In this document: piece by piece, positions 45,818 through 54,681 of the stretch
Numbering within the stretch: position 1 is the stretch's first letter
Layout of the letters: each line of letters opens with the position of its first letter
Assembly (NCBI RefSeq): GCF_012927325.1
Contig: NZ_JABBGI010000007.1
Location: 124,001-188,000, forward strand
Origin: Chryseobacterium antibioticum
GTDB lineage: Bacteria > Bacteroidota > Bacteroidia > Flavobacteriales > Weeksellaceae
Reading direction: 5' to 3'
DNA: 64,000 nt
Program-made: the position numbers and the translations under genes
The notes under the pieces: generated by a model
What the model was told of the DNA's origin: nothing
The model's input: only the letters and a program-made list of their open reading frames with translations
Database searches by the model: none

Positions 45818-46632
45818 TGATTGAGGTAAAAGATCTTAAGAAGAGTTTTGACAATGTTGAAGTGCTTAAGGGAATTTCGACTTCCTTTGACAAAGGAAAG
45901 GTGAATTTGATCATCGGGCAGAGTGGCTCGGGGAAAACAGTTTTCCTGAAAAGCCTGCTGAATGTTTACCAGCCTTCATCAGGAGAGATCCTTTTTGATG
46001 GCCGTGATGTCAATACGATGACAAGAGATCAAAAACAGCACCTTCGGTCGGAGATTGGAACGGTATTCCAGGGCAGTGCACTTTTTGATTCGCTTACCGT
46101 GGAAGAGAATATCATGTTTCCGCTGGATATGTTTACGAATCTTACTTTCAGAGAAAAAAAGAAAAGGGTCTTTGACGTAATAGGCAGGGTGCATCTTGAT
46201 AAAGCGGGCAGAAAATTCCCATCCGAGATTTCCGGAGGAATGCAGAAGCGTGTCGCCATTGCAAGAGCCATTGTGAACAATCCGAAGTATCTGTTCTGTG
46301 ATGAACCGAACTCCGGTCTTGATCCTTATACGTCGAATATCATTGATGATCTTCTTGTGGAGATTACCCAGGAATACAATACAACAACCATCATCAATAC
46401 TCATGATATGAATTCTGTGATGACGATTGGGCAGAAAATTGTATACCTGAGATTAGGGATTAAAGAATGGGAAGGAACCAAAGACATTCTGATCACCGCA
46501 GGCAATAAAAATCTTATTGACTTCGTTTATTCTTCGGAACTGTTTAAAGAACTGAGAGAATATTTACTTGAAAATAATAAAACGATTGAAAATACAATCC
46601 ATAAAATAGATGATAATGAAAAAGGTACTTAG
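45817..46632 (+). CDS. mlaF: MlaF-family phospholipid ABC transporter ATPase
   Basis: A 271-residue ATPase with Walker A IIGQSGSGKTVFLK, the ABC signature SGGMQKRVAIARAI, and Walker B YLFCDEPNSGLD. Partner of the MlaE permease directly upstream. The substrate-binding MlaD-like MCE protein is not adjacent but at 26376-27326. The last 17 bases overlap the next gene. Confidence 0.95.
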   Translation: MIEVKDLKKSFDNVEVLKGISTSFDKGKVNLIIGQSGSGKTVFLKSLLNVYQPSSGEILFDGRDVNTMTRDQKQHLRSEIGTVFQGSALFDSLTVEENIMFPLDMFTNLTFREKKKRVFDVIGRVHLDKAGRKFPSEISGGMQKRVAIARAIVNNPKYLFCDEPNSGLDPYTSNIIDDLLVEITQEYNTTTIINTHDMNSVMTIGQKIVYLRLGIKEWEGTKDILITAGNKNLIDFVYSSELFKELREYLLENNKTIENTIHKIDDNEKGT

Positions 46633-47230
46633 TATAGCGTTAATCGGGTTTTCAATGTTCGCTTCTGCGCAGATCTCACTGGCAGGAAAAGCTAACTTAA
46701 TCTTCCCTACAGGCTCTCCTTCATGGAAAAACATTAAAGGAACAGTGAATGAAGCCATTGAAGGAACAGGAAAAAACAATGCAGGCTTCAATGTTGGACT
46801 ATCAGTAAAAGTGGCACTTCCGGGTTCATTCTATGTAATGCCGGAATTATATTATACACATTTCAAAAATGAATTCACTACAGAAAATACTACTTTTGAT
46901 GTAAAAAGCAATCGTCTTGATATGCCTGTTCTTCTGGGACATAATGTTTTAGGAGATATGCTTGGGGTTTTTGTAGGACCAGTGGCCAGCTACAATTTGA
47001 GTAAGGACAATACCTACAACGATTTCAAGGAAAACGTTAAAAATAATTTCACGGTAGGGTATCAGTTCGGTGCACAGCTTGAAATTAAAAAACTGATCGT
47101 TAATGCCCGATATGAAGGTTCATTCAGTAAGGATGAAAGAAACTTCATCAATAAAGTTTCTGGTTCAGAGATCAGATACGACAACAGACCTAACCTGTTT
47201 TTAGTAGGTGTAGGCTACAGATTTAAATAA
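46616..47230 (+). CDS. Outer-membrane beta-barrel protein
   Basis: A 204-residue protein from MKKVLSIALIGF, with a signal peptide cleaved after ASAQ (about residue 18) and alternating hydrophobic strands typical of an OmpA/PorT-like 8-strand barrel, ending in a C-terminal aromatic strand LFLVGVGYRFK. Coupled to mlaF by overlap, so it may be an outer-membrane part of the lipid transporter, or merely co-transcribed. An upstream in-frame ATG at 46610 adds two residues. Confidence 0.82.
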   Translation: MKKVLSIALIGFSMFASAQISLAGKANLIFPTGSPSWKNIKGTVNEAIEGTGKNNAGFNVGLSVKVALPGSFYVMPELYYTHFKNEFTTENTTFDVKSNRLDMPVLLGHNVLGDMLGVFVGPVASYNLSKDNTYNDFKENVKNNFTVGYQFGAQLEIKKLIVNARYEGSFSKDERNFINKVSGSEIRYDNRPNLFLVGVGYRFK

Positions 47231-47252
47231 TTTGAAAATAACAGCTATAAAG

Positions 47253-47281
47253 AAACCCTCAAATTTTAAATTTGAGGGTTT
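47253..47281. terminator. Bidirectional terminator between beta-barrel gene and small membrane gene
   Basis: AAACCCTCAAATTT (47253-47266) pairs with AAATTTGAGGGTTT (47268-47281). The stem overlaps the stop codon of the minus-strand gene and its last codons, a compact gene-end design. Confidence 0.85.
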
Positions 47282-47577
47282 TGATTTTGTTGCTGAAGCT
47301 CTGCTTCACGTTTGGCAATTTCTACCGCCTGCTTTTCCAGTTCTTCTTTGTCTTTTTGCAGTTGTTTGAATTCTTTTCTTTTTTCTTCAGCCTTGAGGGC
47401 GCTTCCTTTGCTTACATATCCTACCATTCCGCCGATAATAAGGCCTATTCCTACTCCGGCCATCATTCCCATCATGTGTGAGATGGTAATTCCGCCTACC
47501 GTAAAATCAGTGGTCAGATAAAAAAGCAATGCTGAAACCGCAAGCAGTATAAGTCCGGTAATTGATAAACTTTTCAT
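47266..47577 (-). CDS. Small membrane protein with coiled-coil tail
   Basis: A 103-residue protein with two transmembrane helices (about residues 5-24 and 35-55, with Gly-rich MGMMAGVGIGLIIGGMVGY), followed by a charged coiled-coil (KRKEFKQLQKDKEELEKQAVEI) and a Gln-rich end. No family recognised. Confidence 0.75.
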   Translation of the reverse strand: MKSLSITGLILLAVSALLFYLTTDFTVGGITISHMMGMMAGVGIGLIIGGMVGYVSKGSALKAEEKRKEFKQLQKDKEELEKQAVEIAKREAELQQQNQNPQI

Positions 47578-47601
47578 AAATATTGTGTTTAGTGGTTGAT
47601 T

Positions 47602-47641
47602 AAAAAGCCTTACCCAATTTAATAAAATTCAATAAGGCTTT
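47602..47641 (-). terminator. Terminator of the M48 protease gene
   Basis: On the minus strand AAAGCCTTA and TAAGGCTTT pair with additional internal pairing, followed by TT, A-rich sequence. It lies between the M48 gene and the small membrane protein gene. Confidence 0.65.
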
Positions 47642-47665
47642 ATACAAGATTAAAATGTTAAATCA

Positions 47666-48472
47666 TTATATCTTCCCTCCGGCAGCTTTATAATATTCCA
47701 AAGCTTTTGGAAGGTTTTTATTAATGTCTGAAATTCTGGACTCAGGATTTGGGTGAGTAGACAGGAATTCCGGCTGTTTTGCTCCTGAAGAGGCACCTTC
47801 CATTCTATTCCAGAAAGGAATGGCTTCTCTCGGATCGTATCCTGCCATAGACATCAGGTACAGTCCCATCTGATCTGCCTCTGATTCCTGATTTCTTCCG
47901 TATTTCAATAAAGCTACCTGTGACCCGATAGGATACACTTTTTCAAAAATACCGGCCCATTGTGAATTGGAAATGGTTCCACCCAAAATAGAACCGCCGT
48001 ACTGTGCTACCATTGCCTGAGAAATTCTTTCATTTCCATGCCCCGCCAAAGCATGTGAAACTTCGTGTCCCATAACTACAGCAAGACCATTATCATTTTT
48101 CGTGACAGGAAGAATTCCTGTGTATACTGCCACTTTCCCGCCAGGCATACACCACGCATTCAATTCATTGCTTTGCAGAAGATTAAACTCCCAGTTGTAA
48201 TTGGCAAGATCTGCTGATCTTCCTATGCTCTGATAGTATCTTTCTGCCGCACTTTTTATTCTGCTCCCTACACTCGATACTCTTTTGGCATCTGCAGTTC
48301 CGGAGATAATCTTAGATTTAGACAATGTTGTTTTATATTCCTGAGAAGACATGGTCAGTATTTCCGAGTTATTGGCGATCTGTAATGAAGACCTGCCCGT
48401 AATCGGATTTGTAGTACAAGCTAGAGTTGACAACGCAACTGCTCCTATTCCTAATAGATGTGTAAATTTCAT
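47666..48472 (-). CDS. M48-family metalloprotease lipoprotein
   Basis: A 268-residue periplasmic protease with a lipoprotein signal (LSTLACTTNP), the zinc motif HEVSHALAGHGNERI with HEXXH, and the second ligand region ESEADQMGLYLMSMAGY (Glu ligand), ending FLSTHPNPESRI. Similar to LoiP/BepA-like quality-control proteases of the envelope. Single gene. Confidence 0.92.
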   Translation of the reverse strand: MKFTHLLGIGAVALSTLACTTNPITGRSSLQIANNSEILTMSSQEYKTTLSKSKIISGTADAKRVSSVGSRIKSAAERYYQSIGRSADLANYNWEFNLLQSNELNAWCMPGGKVAVYTGILPVTKNDNGLAVVMGHEVSHALAGHGNERISQAMVAQYGGSILGGTISNSQWAGIFEKVYPIGSQVALLKYGRNQESEADQMGLYLMSMAGYDPREAIPFWNRMEGASSGAKQPEFLSTHPNPESRISDINKNLPKALEYYKAAGGKI

Positions 48473-48506
48473 ATTTCGAGTGTTAATAATTCAACATTTA
48501 CAATTT

Positions 48507-48539
48507 TTGTTCCAAAATGGTTGAGAAGGGATATATTTG
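48507..48539 (+). promoter_or_regulatory. Promoter of the DUF4251 lipoprotein gene
   Basis: TTG (48507-48509), a 22-base spacer and a perfect -7 box TATATTTG (48532-48539). It lies 40 bases before the ATG at 48579 and rules out an upstream start at 48537. Confidence 0.65.
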
Positions 48540-48578
48540 CATACATTTTGCTATTTAAATTTAACAATTATTACGGTT

Positions 48579-49130
48579 ATGAAAAAGTATATCTCACTTA
48601 TATTTATTTTTGGTTTTCTTTTTCTCTTTCAGAGCTGTTCTTCACAGGGCTCATTGGATTCCAAAACAGTAGACACACTGGTAGATTCTGAGGAATTTAC
48701 TTTTTATGCCCAACGGGCCAATCCTATGAACTATGAGGTGATTAATGTGATGGGATCTATTCAAAATGCTCCTTCCACAAGAATGCTTCAGCTGGATGGA
48801 CTAAGTTACACTATTGTACTTAAGAAAAATAATTTAGAAGTTACTCTCCCTTACTTTGGAAGATTATACAACGCTTCTTACAATACCGCAAATAACAGCT
48901 ACCGTTTTACTTCGAAAGATTTCACAGTAAACAAATCTCAAAATAAAAAGGGAAACTGGACTTTAAAGATCAAACCTGTGGATGTAAGAAACGTTGACGA
49001 AATTACGATAGAAGTATTTAAAAATGGTAAAGCATTCGTTTCTATGAGAAGTAACGACAGACAGCCTATCACCTATGACGGTACTGTTTCAAAAAATGAA
49101 GAAACAGAGAAACCGAAGGAAAAACTTTAG
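48579..49130 (+). CDS. DUF4251-family lipoprotein
   Basis: A 183-residue protein with lipoprotein signal (FLFLFQSCSSQG, Cys about residue 19) and the DUF4251 fold: EFTFYAQRANPMN, VTLPYFGRLYNASYN, YRFTSKDFTV and WTLKIKPVDVRNVDEITIEVF. Family function is unknown. The start at 48579 is downstream of the promoter box; a start at 48537 would lie inside it. It overlaps the convergent meaB by 4 bases at the stops. Confidence 0.85.
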   Translation: MKKYISLIFIFGFLFLFQSCSSQGSLDSKTVDTLVDSEEFTFYAQRANPMNYEVINVMGSIQNAPSTRMLQLDGLSYTIVLKKNNLEVTLPYFGRLYNASYNTANNSYRFTSKDFTVNKSQNKKGNWTLKIKPVDVRNVDEITIEVFKNGKAFVSMRSNDRQPITYDGTVSKNEETEKPKEKL

Positions 49131-50110
49131 TCTTTAGATAAAAAATTTTCAACAAATAATTTTGCTTCAGTGCTGGGATTAGAAACCATTGCTGAAGCAT
49201 TTTTTTTGTGCTGTACATAGGCCTCTTCCACTGAACTGCTTCTTTTCATCATAGCCAGAATATATTCCTGAACCCAATATTCGAAGCGTTTTTCGGCCTG
49301 TTGGGTACGAACTTCTTTAAAGCGGTCGCTTTTCTTTTTCAGATCTATGAATTCGTCGATTTTTGTATAAACCTCATCCAGACCTTCATTATAAAGGGCA
49401 GAACCTAATAATACAGGAATTTTCCAGCCTTTTTCTTTGGGAGGAATAAAGTCCAGAGCGCGTTTCAATTCCTGTCTTGTATTTTTTGCCTTCTGAAGGT
49501 TATCCTTCTCTACTTTATTGATAAAAATAACATCCACCATCTCCATAATCCCCCGCTTGATGCCCTGCAGCTCGTCTCCTCCCCCAATGATCTTCAGGAA
49601 TAAAAATACATCGGTAATATCTGCTACCAGGACTTCTGACTGGCCTACACCAACGGTTTCTATCAGAATATAATCATATCCTGCCGCCTCGCAGATCATC
49701 ATGGTTTCAAAGGTGGTATTGGCTACCCCTCCAAGAAATCCGGAACTTGGGGAAGGGCGTATAAAAGCATTTTCTTCTTTGGCAAGCTCTTCCATTCTGG
49801 TTTTATCACCCAAAATACTTCCTTTGTTGATGGAGGAACTGGGGTCAATAGCCAGAACGGCTACTTTTTTTCCGTTAGCAATGACCAATCTTCCGAAATT
49901 TTCAATAAATGTAGATTTTCCGGCACCCGGTACTCCGGTAATTCCTACTCTGATGGAGTTTCCTGTAAAAGGCATAATTTCTTTCAGAAGTTCTTCAGCC
50001 TGGGCTCTGTGCTCGGCTTTTTTGCTTTCAACTAATGTAATAGCTTTTGCAGTCAGACGTTTATTTCCTGACCGTATTCCTTCGATGAGTTCTTCTGTAG
50101 AAAATTTCAT
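49127..50110 (-). CDS. meaB: MeaB/ArgK-type GTPase, mutase chaperone
   Basis: Protects and reactivates methylmalonyl-CoA mutase and gates adenosylcobalamin delivery. The 327-residue GTPase has Walker A GITGVPGAGKSTF (about residue 57), the switch DPSSSINKGSILGDKTRM, and Walker B ILIETVGVGQSE, with NKVEKDN as the guanine specificity motif. The mutase gene itself is at 59979-62099. A perfect -7 box TACTTTTG (50116-50123) ends 5 bases before the ATG. Confidence 0.95.
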   Translation of the reverse strand: MKFSTEELIEGIRSGNKRLTAKAITLVESKKAEHRAQAEELLKEIMPFTGNSIRVGITGVPGAGKSTFIENFGRLVIANGKKVAVLAIDPSSSINKGSILGDKTRMEELAKEENAFIRPSPSSGFLGGVANTTFETMMICEAAGYDYILIETVGVGQSEVLVADITDVFLFLKIIGGGDELQGIKRGIMEMVDVIFINKVEKDNLQKAKNTRQELKRALDFIPPKEKGWKIPVLLGSALYNEGLDEVYTKIDEFIDLKKKSDRFKEVRTQQAEKRFEYWVQEYILAMMKRSSSVEEAYVQHKKNASAMVSNPSTEAKLFVENFLSKD

Positions 50111-50115
50111 TGATT

Positions 50116-50123
50116 CAAAAGTA
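50116..50123 (-). promoter_or_regulatory. -7 box of meaB
   Basis: TACTTTTG on the minus strand is a perfect TAnnTTTG box ending 5 bases before the ATG, with TG about 21 bases upstream. The message may be leaderless or nearly so. Confidence 0.5.
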
Positions 50124-50220
50124 TAAAAATAACCTTCAAACTCCCATACAAACGGCCATTAATTTTATTTCTTCTAAATTAAAACTAGCGGTCGTTTCAT
50201 CAACGGGAGAGGGAAATTCC

Positions 50221-50228
50221 TACATTTG
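50221..50228 (+). promoter_or_regulatory. -7 box of the cytochrome c lipoprotein pair
   Basis: TACATTTG is a perfect TAnnTTTG box 21 bases before the ATG at 50250. It shows that a start at 50226 would be inside the promoter. Confidence 0.55.
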
Positions 50229-50249
50229 TTAGGAATCAAATTGAGAAAC

Positions 50250-50540
50250 ATGAAAAAAATATCCGCTGCTGCACTATTTACCTGTATTTTACTGGCATCT
50301 TGTACACCAAAGGCCTCTACAGCTGCCCCTATGGGACCCGCTGTTTCTACTGCAGAACAAATAGCACAGGGAAAGACCATCTTTGAAAATGCCTGCGGAA
50401 GATGCCATAAACTACCGGATCCTACAGCACACACGTCTGTACAGTGGGTAGGAATCATGAATTCAATGGCTCCAAAAGCGAAATTGACAGACGAGCAGCA
50501 TCAGTGGGTTTATGATTACATTGTTTCCGTGAAGAAATAA
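50250..50540 (+). CDS. Small monohaem cytochrome c lipoprotein 1
   Basis: A 96-residue protein from MKKISAAALF, with lipoprotein signal (LLASC, Cys about residue 16) and one c-type haem motif CGRCH, in the block GKTIFENACGRCHKLPDP; the axial Met is probably in SMAPKAKL. It is an electron-transfer protein facing the periplasm or outer membrane. It is followed after 15 bases by a close paralogue. Confidence 0.88.
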   Translation: MKKISAAALFTCILLASCTPKASTAAPMGPAVSTAEQIAQGKTIFENACGRCHKLPDPTAHTSVQWVGIMNSMAPKAKLTDEQHQWVYDYIVSVKK

Positions 50541-50555
50541 TCACCAAATCAAAAT

Positions 50556-50849
50556 ATGGGTATAAAAAAAACAATCTTAGGTATGGGAGCATGTACTGTA
50601 TTGATGGTATCGTGCGGCCCTAAAAGTACAGCTGTGACCGGACCGAAGTATACCGCGTCTGAACAGCTGGTTCAAGGGAAAACTATTTTTGAAAATTCAT
50701 GTTCCCGATGCCATAAACTACCCGATCCTGCCAAGCATGATGATCAGGGATGGATAAAAACTTTAAGCAGAATGGCTCCAAAGGCTAAATTAAATGATGA
50801 ACAGCACCAGATGGTTTATGATTATCTGATTTCTGTGAATAAGAAATAG
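50556..50849 (+). CDS. Small monohaem cytochrome c lipoprotein 2
   Basis: A 97-residue paralogue of the preceding gene with signal VLMVSC and haem motif CSRCH (GKTIFENSCSRCHKLPDP), MAPKAKLNDEQHQMVYDYL at the C-terminus. A recent tandem duplication is likely from the strongly shared block. Both would sit in one transcript. Confidence 0.88.
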   Translation: MGIKKTILGMGACTVLMVSCGPKSTAVTGPKYTASEQLVQGKTIFENSCSRCHKLPDPAKHDDQGWIKTLSRMAPKAKLNDEQHQMVYDYLISVNKK

Positions 50850-50933
50850 TGTTTTAGAGTTGGAGTGAATGAGAGTTTGAGAGTATAGATGTACAAAACT
50901 TATAACTACTTATCATTCATAATTCCTTGTGGC

Positions 50934-51926
50934 TTATTTTAAAACTATTCCCAATCCTGGTTTTCCGGATAGGATTATTTTCCCTTTTTCCACGAAATTT
51001 CCGGAAGCCTGATCATTGGAGATCAGGTTGGCCCCATCCAGATCGGCGAAATCTGCCAGTCCTGCCAGTACACAGCCTGCAGAAATTCCAACGGTAGATT
51101 CTGTCATACAACCTATCATGACCTTATAGCCTAATTCTTTTGCTTTCCTGATCATTTCTAAAGCTGGAGTCAGTCCTCCGCATTTCATCAGTTTGATGTT
51201 GACACTTTTATAGTAAGGCAGCAGCTCTTCCAGAGAACTGAGATTTTGACAATCCTCATCTGCCATCCAGTTTGCAGAACTCGCTTTATTGAGTATGTTG
51301 TAATTCCCAACGGGTCTTGGCTGTTCCAGATAAGAAAACCGACTGATATATTTATTTTCCTGAAGCCAGAGACAGTCCTGATCTGTAAAGCTGGCATTGG
51401 AGTCTAAGGCAATAGTATGGTCTAACCTCAGCAGTTTTTTGATATGATCTTTATTCAGTCCTTTGCATTTTACTTTGAACCTGTTCCAGTTGCTGTTTTC
51501 TATTTTTCTGATCTGATCTTCAACGTCCGCCACCGAAATGGTAATAGAACTTTCTATTAAGTTCTCAGAAGGAATCATATTCAATTCTACAAAGCTTTTG
51601 TTTTCCAGTTTTCCGAACAAATCCCAATAGGCACAGTCTAAAGCAGACAATAAAAACGGATGCAGATCAAGCCCCGAAAGAAAACGGAAAAATCCCGTTG
51701 GATGAATGATACCCTGTTTTTCAAGTAACGGCTGAATTTCTTTTAACCTAATGATAAAATCCTTGAGATCGATCTGATAATAATCTATGGCAACACATTC
51801 GCCATACCCTTTACCATTGAGATAAGACAGTTCTACAAGCAGCGCTTCCCTTTTGTCATAATTTCCATAAGCGATCGAGAAAGTTTCTTTTAGCTGAAGT
51901 GTTTTAAGTTCAAAATACAGTTCCAT
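50934..51926 (-). CDS. Enolase-superfamily enzyme, dipeptide epimerase-like
   Basis: A 330-residue member of the muconate-lactonizing subgroup. Seen are the KxK motif (FKVKCKG, catalytic Lys), metal ligands D (ALDSNAS), E (YLEQP) and D (MADEDCQ), and the opposing Lys (NIKLMKCGG). L-Ala-D/L-Glu epimerases of murein recycling have this pattern; o-succinylbenzoate synthase is a less likely alternative. No menaquinone genes are adjacent. Single gene. Confidence 0.82.
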   Translation of the reverse strand: MELYFELKTLQLKETFSIAYGNYDKREALLVELSYLNGKGYGECVAIDYYQIDLKDFIIRLKEIQPLLEKQGIIHPTGFFRFLSGLDLHPFLLSALDCAYWDLFGKLENKSFVELNMIPSENLIESSITISVADVEDQIRKIENSNWNRFKVKCKGLNKDHIKKLLRLDHTIALDSNASFTDQDCLWLQENKYISRFSYLEQPRPVGNYNILNKASSANWMADEDCQNLSSLEELLPYYKSVNIKLMKCGGLTPALEMIRKAKELGYKVMIGCMTESTVGISAGCVLAGLADFADLDGANLISNDQASGNFVEKGKIILSGKPGLGIVLK

Positions 51927-51940
51927 ATATTAAAGCTACA

Positions 51941-51964
51941 AAAAAAGAGCCTTTTCAGGCCCTT
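51941..51964 (-). terminator. Terminator of the M36 protease gene
   Basis: On the minus strand GGGCCT, loop GAAA and AGGCTC form a 6-bp stem (one G-U), followed by TTTTTTT. Confidence 0.75.
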
Positions 51965-51987
51965 TTATATTGATTAAACGGTAGGAT

Positions 51988-54600
51988 TTATCTTACAATC
52001 AGTTTTTCAATCTGAGCTTTTTCACCCTGTTTGATGTGTACCATATATACTCCTTTTTGAAGGCCTTTTGTAGAAATTCCTTTTTTGGATTGAGAATCTC
52101 TGGCATCTGAGTAGACTAATTTTCCAGACATATCAAACATTTTGATCTGAACATCTTTAGAGGATGACTCTAAATTACCTACAAAGAATTCATCATAAGT
52201 CGGATTAGGGAATATCACAAATTTATTCTCTGTTCCTTTTACATCCTGAGTCGCTAAAACAGTGTTACATTCCTGAGGAACTTCAAAATTTTCAACCTGA
52301 TCATTAGCCGTGGCTCTAACTCCGGCAGAAGCATTAATACCTAACCCTCTCTTGGCAAAAGCTTTCCAGATCATGCATTTATCAAGTCCTGCATTTCCTA
52401 CAGCATCTGCCTGAAGGATGGCATCTCTCCCATCGATAAATGTAGGGCTGCATACCTGTAGTTTAAGCCCATTGACAACAAGCTGTAAAACTTTTGCGTT
52501 TCCAGACGTGGCACTTGCCAGCACATCACTGTTGTATCCATATTTTTCTATGTATTTCCATGTCAGATCCCAAAGCATGGTTGCCCATATAAATCCTATG
52601 GCATGGGAACCGGAAACGGTATTTGTATTTCCGTAGGTATAACTGTTTACACCAAAATCCGGAGAGTATTTGGCAGGTCTTATTCCTGCTCCTGTTGTCG
52701 GCTGATCTGCTGAATAGGTTGACATCCCTCTGGCTAATGCTGAAGTGTCTCCCGGTCTTGTTGTAAGCATTAATGCAAAGAAATCAGACCATCCTTCTCC
52801 CATCTGTTCTGCACTATTGGCTGCAGAAAGACAGCTGTATCCCTGACCTGTTAATCTGTTTGAAATACCATGCCCGTATTCATGGGCAATGATCCCGTTA
52901 TCCAAACTTGAATGTTTAAAGCCATTAAAATCATTTCCTAATGTAGCATTGATCATATTTCCATTCCCCACTTCTGTTACCATATATAGCCCTTCCGTTT
53001 TTCCTATATTGATAGAAGGAATGGTAACCTGGCTGGCGGGAGTACCTGCCCCCATATTTGCACCCATATTGGTCGGAGTATCAGTAGACGGTCTGTAGAC
53101 AATAACTCCTACAGCTCCTGCTTTCTGTGCATTCAAAACTTTCAGGCTATATTCACAGGTTGTACTTGTTACTACTGCTATTTTACCGGTAAGACTTCCC
53201 AACGCTGGTTGTGTACAGGCATCTGCCGGTACTGAAACAGCAAGATCCCCGGTCACTGTCTGTCCATCAAATAAAAGAGGACCAAAGGTCGCGCTGCCCG
53301 TCATTACTTTAGGTCTGCTTACAGCGGTTGCTGGAGAATTATACTGGTATCTGGAAATAGGATCTGCTGCGGTCTGTGTTCTATCCCAAAGATACATCTG
53401 CATTCTTGGAGCCTGGAGATAAGTTATTCCCGAAATTACAGTTTCATATCCTGAACTAAAATTCGCATTATTCAGACCACTTCCATCAAATGCTTCAGCA
53501 TTTACGGCATCATTTCCCATTCCTCCATTCGCGAAGTTATTGGTCTGATAGTTTCTTGCAGATTCTGTAAATCCGAACTTGTAGAAAACGTCATGCATTT
53601 TATTATTCATATAGAATAAATTGGTGATGGCCGCATCTCTGTGGGTTAAAGGGTTTATAAACCTTCCTTCTGCAAACGGAAAATCAAAGTTTAACGAAGC
53701 TCCACCGCTTGGTGAGTAACCGGGAGTATTGGCATTGGTCTGATCAGAATAAGCATACACATTATTCCCTCTGGTATTGGTGTAGGTATTCGTTCCGTCA
53801 GAATGCCATCCTTCCGGAGAAACTGTTATATCCCACGGATTACTGACAATTGAGCGGGATCCGAATGTGGGCGCTTCTACAGGAAGTGCGAAAACATTGT
53901 AAGAAGCATTCGACGGAGCAAGCAAGTTGCTGCTGATTGGTTTATTCAACGCTCCAACCCCAACTTCAGCCTTTGCTTCAGATCCTAAATGCTGCTCTGC
54001 ATGAGATTGTGATTCATTATCAAAGTGATTGTCATGGGTAAAATTACAATCTACCGTTAAATTATCTTTTGCAAGAACGTCACCTGTAGAGGCATCAGCA
54101 ATGATATGCCATACACCGGAAGAATTTTTATCGGTAACAAACAGTTCTTTTGCCAAAACATAGACACCATTCTTTTCAAAATATACATTGGGAAGGTAAT
54201 CCACTTTGGAAATTTCATCAAGATTCAGTTTTTGTTTCAGAAGATCTTCTGAAAATCTGTCTTTAGACTTTCCCGGATTGGCAACAGAAACATTTCTTTT
54301 AAAATCATTTTTTTCAGAGATGATTTTATCTTCTTTGATCATTACTTTACCCAAAGCATTATAGATCCTAAGTCCGTTAATCGTCTGCTGAACATTCACA
54401 ATATTCACACCCAGGCTTTTGGAAGGATCTTCATTCAAAATAATAACGCCAGTGTTATCAGTGGTCCCGTTTTTTTGTGCTAACTGTCCACTTTTCTGGT
54501 AGTAATTCTGAATAAGCTCATTTGAATTCTGTGCATTCATTTTGCCGAAAGCAAAGAATACAGCCACCGATACCGGCCACAAAAATAATTTTCTATCCAT
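51988..54600 (-). CDS. Secreted M36 (fungalysin) metalloprotease with Type IX sorting tail
   Basis: An 870-residue secreted enzyme. A signal peptide (cleavage after NAQ, about residue 24) is followed by a fungalysin/thermolysin propeptide, then an M36 catalytic domain with HEYGH at 573-577 and the third ligand in EQMGEGWSDFFAL. A PA-like insert lies about 420-560 (GKIAVVTSTTCEYSLKVLNAQKAGAVGVIVYRP). The last 75 residues (FVIFPNPTYDEFFVG...GVYMVHIKQGEKAQIEKLIVR) are a Type IX secretion C-terminal domain. It degrades extracellular protein. Confidence 0.94.
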   Translation of the reverse strand: MDRKLFLWPVSVAVFFAFGKMNAQNSNELIQNYYQKSGQLAQKNGTTDNTGVIILNEDPSKSLGVNIVNVQQTINGLRIYNALGKVMIKEDKIISEKNDFKRNVSVANPGKSKDRFSEDLLKQKLNLDEISKVDYLPNVYFEKNGVYVLAKELFVTDKNSSGVWHIIADASTGDVLAKDNLTVDCNFTHDNHFDNESQSHAEQHLGSEAKAEVGVGALNKPISSNLLAPSNASYNVFALPVEAPTFGSRSIVSNPWDITVSPEGWHSDGTNTYTNTRGNNVYAYSDQTNANTPGYSPSGGASLNFDFPFAEGRFINPLTHRDAAITNLFYMNNKMHDVFYKFGFTESARNYQTNNFANGGMGNDAVNAEAFDGSGLNNANFSSGYETVISGITYLQAPRMQMYLWDRTQTAADPISRYQYNSPATAVSRPKVMTGSATFGPLLFDGQTVTGDLAVSVPADACTQPALGSLTGKIAVVTSTTCEYSLKVLNAQKAGAVGVIVYRPSTDTPTNMGANMGAGTPASQVTIPSINIGKTEGLYMVTEVGNGNMINATLGNDFNGFKHSSLDNGIIAHEYGHGISNRLTGQGYSCLSAANSAEQMGEGWSDFFALMLTTRPGDTSALARGMSTYSADQPTTGAGIRPAKYSPDFGVNSYTYGNTNTVSGSHAIGFIWATMLWDLTWKYIEKYGYNSDVLASATSGNAKVLQLVVNGLKLQVCSPTFIDGRDAILQADAVGNAGLDKCMIWKAFAKRGLGINASAGVRATANDQVENFEVPQECNTVLATQDVKGTENKFVIFPNPTYDEFFVGNLESSSKDVQIKMFDMSGKLVYSDARDSQSKKGISTKGLQKGVYMVHIKQGEKAQIEKLIVR

Positions 54601-54681
54601 AAGGTTGTTTTTTTCGCAATAAAGTTATGATTTTTTAACAAAAAAAAGATATTTAATCTAATATTATCAACCAAATAAGAT

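Noticed and set aside
48537..48578. Earlier start for the DUF4251 lipoprotein at 48537
   Set aside because: This ATG would lie at the end of the perfect -7 box 48532-48539; the start at 48579 gives a normal lipoprotein signal.
50226..50249. Earlier start for cytochrome c lipoprotein 1 at 50226
   Set aside because: It lies inside the -7 box 50221-50228; the start at 50250 gives a proper signal sequence.
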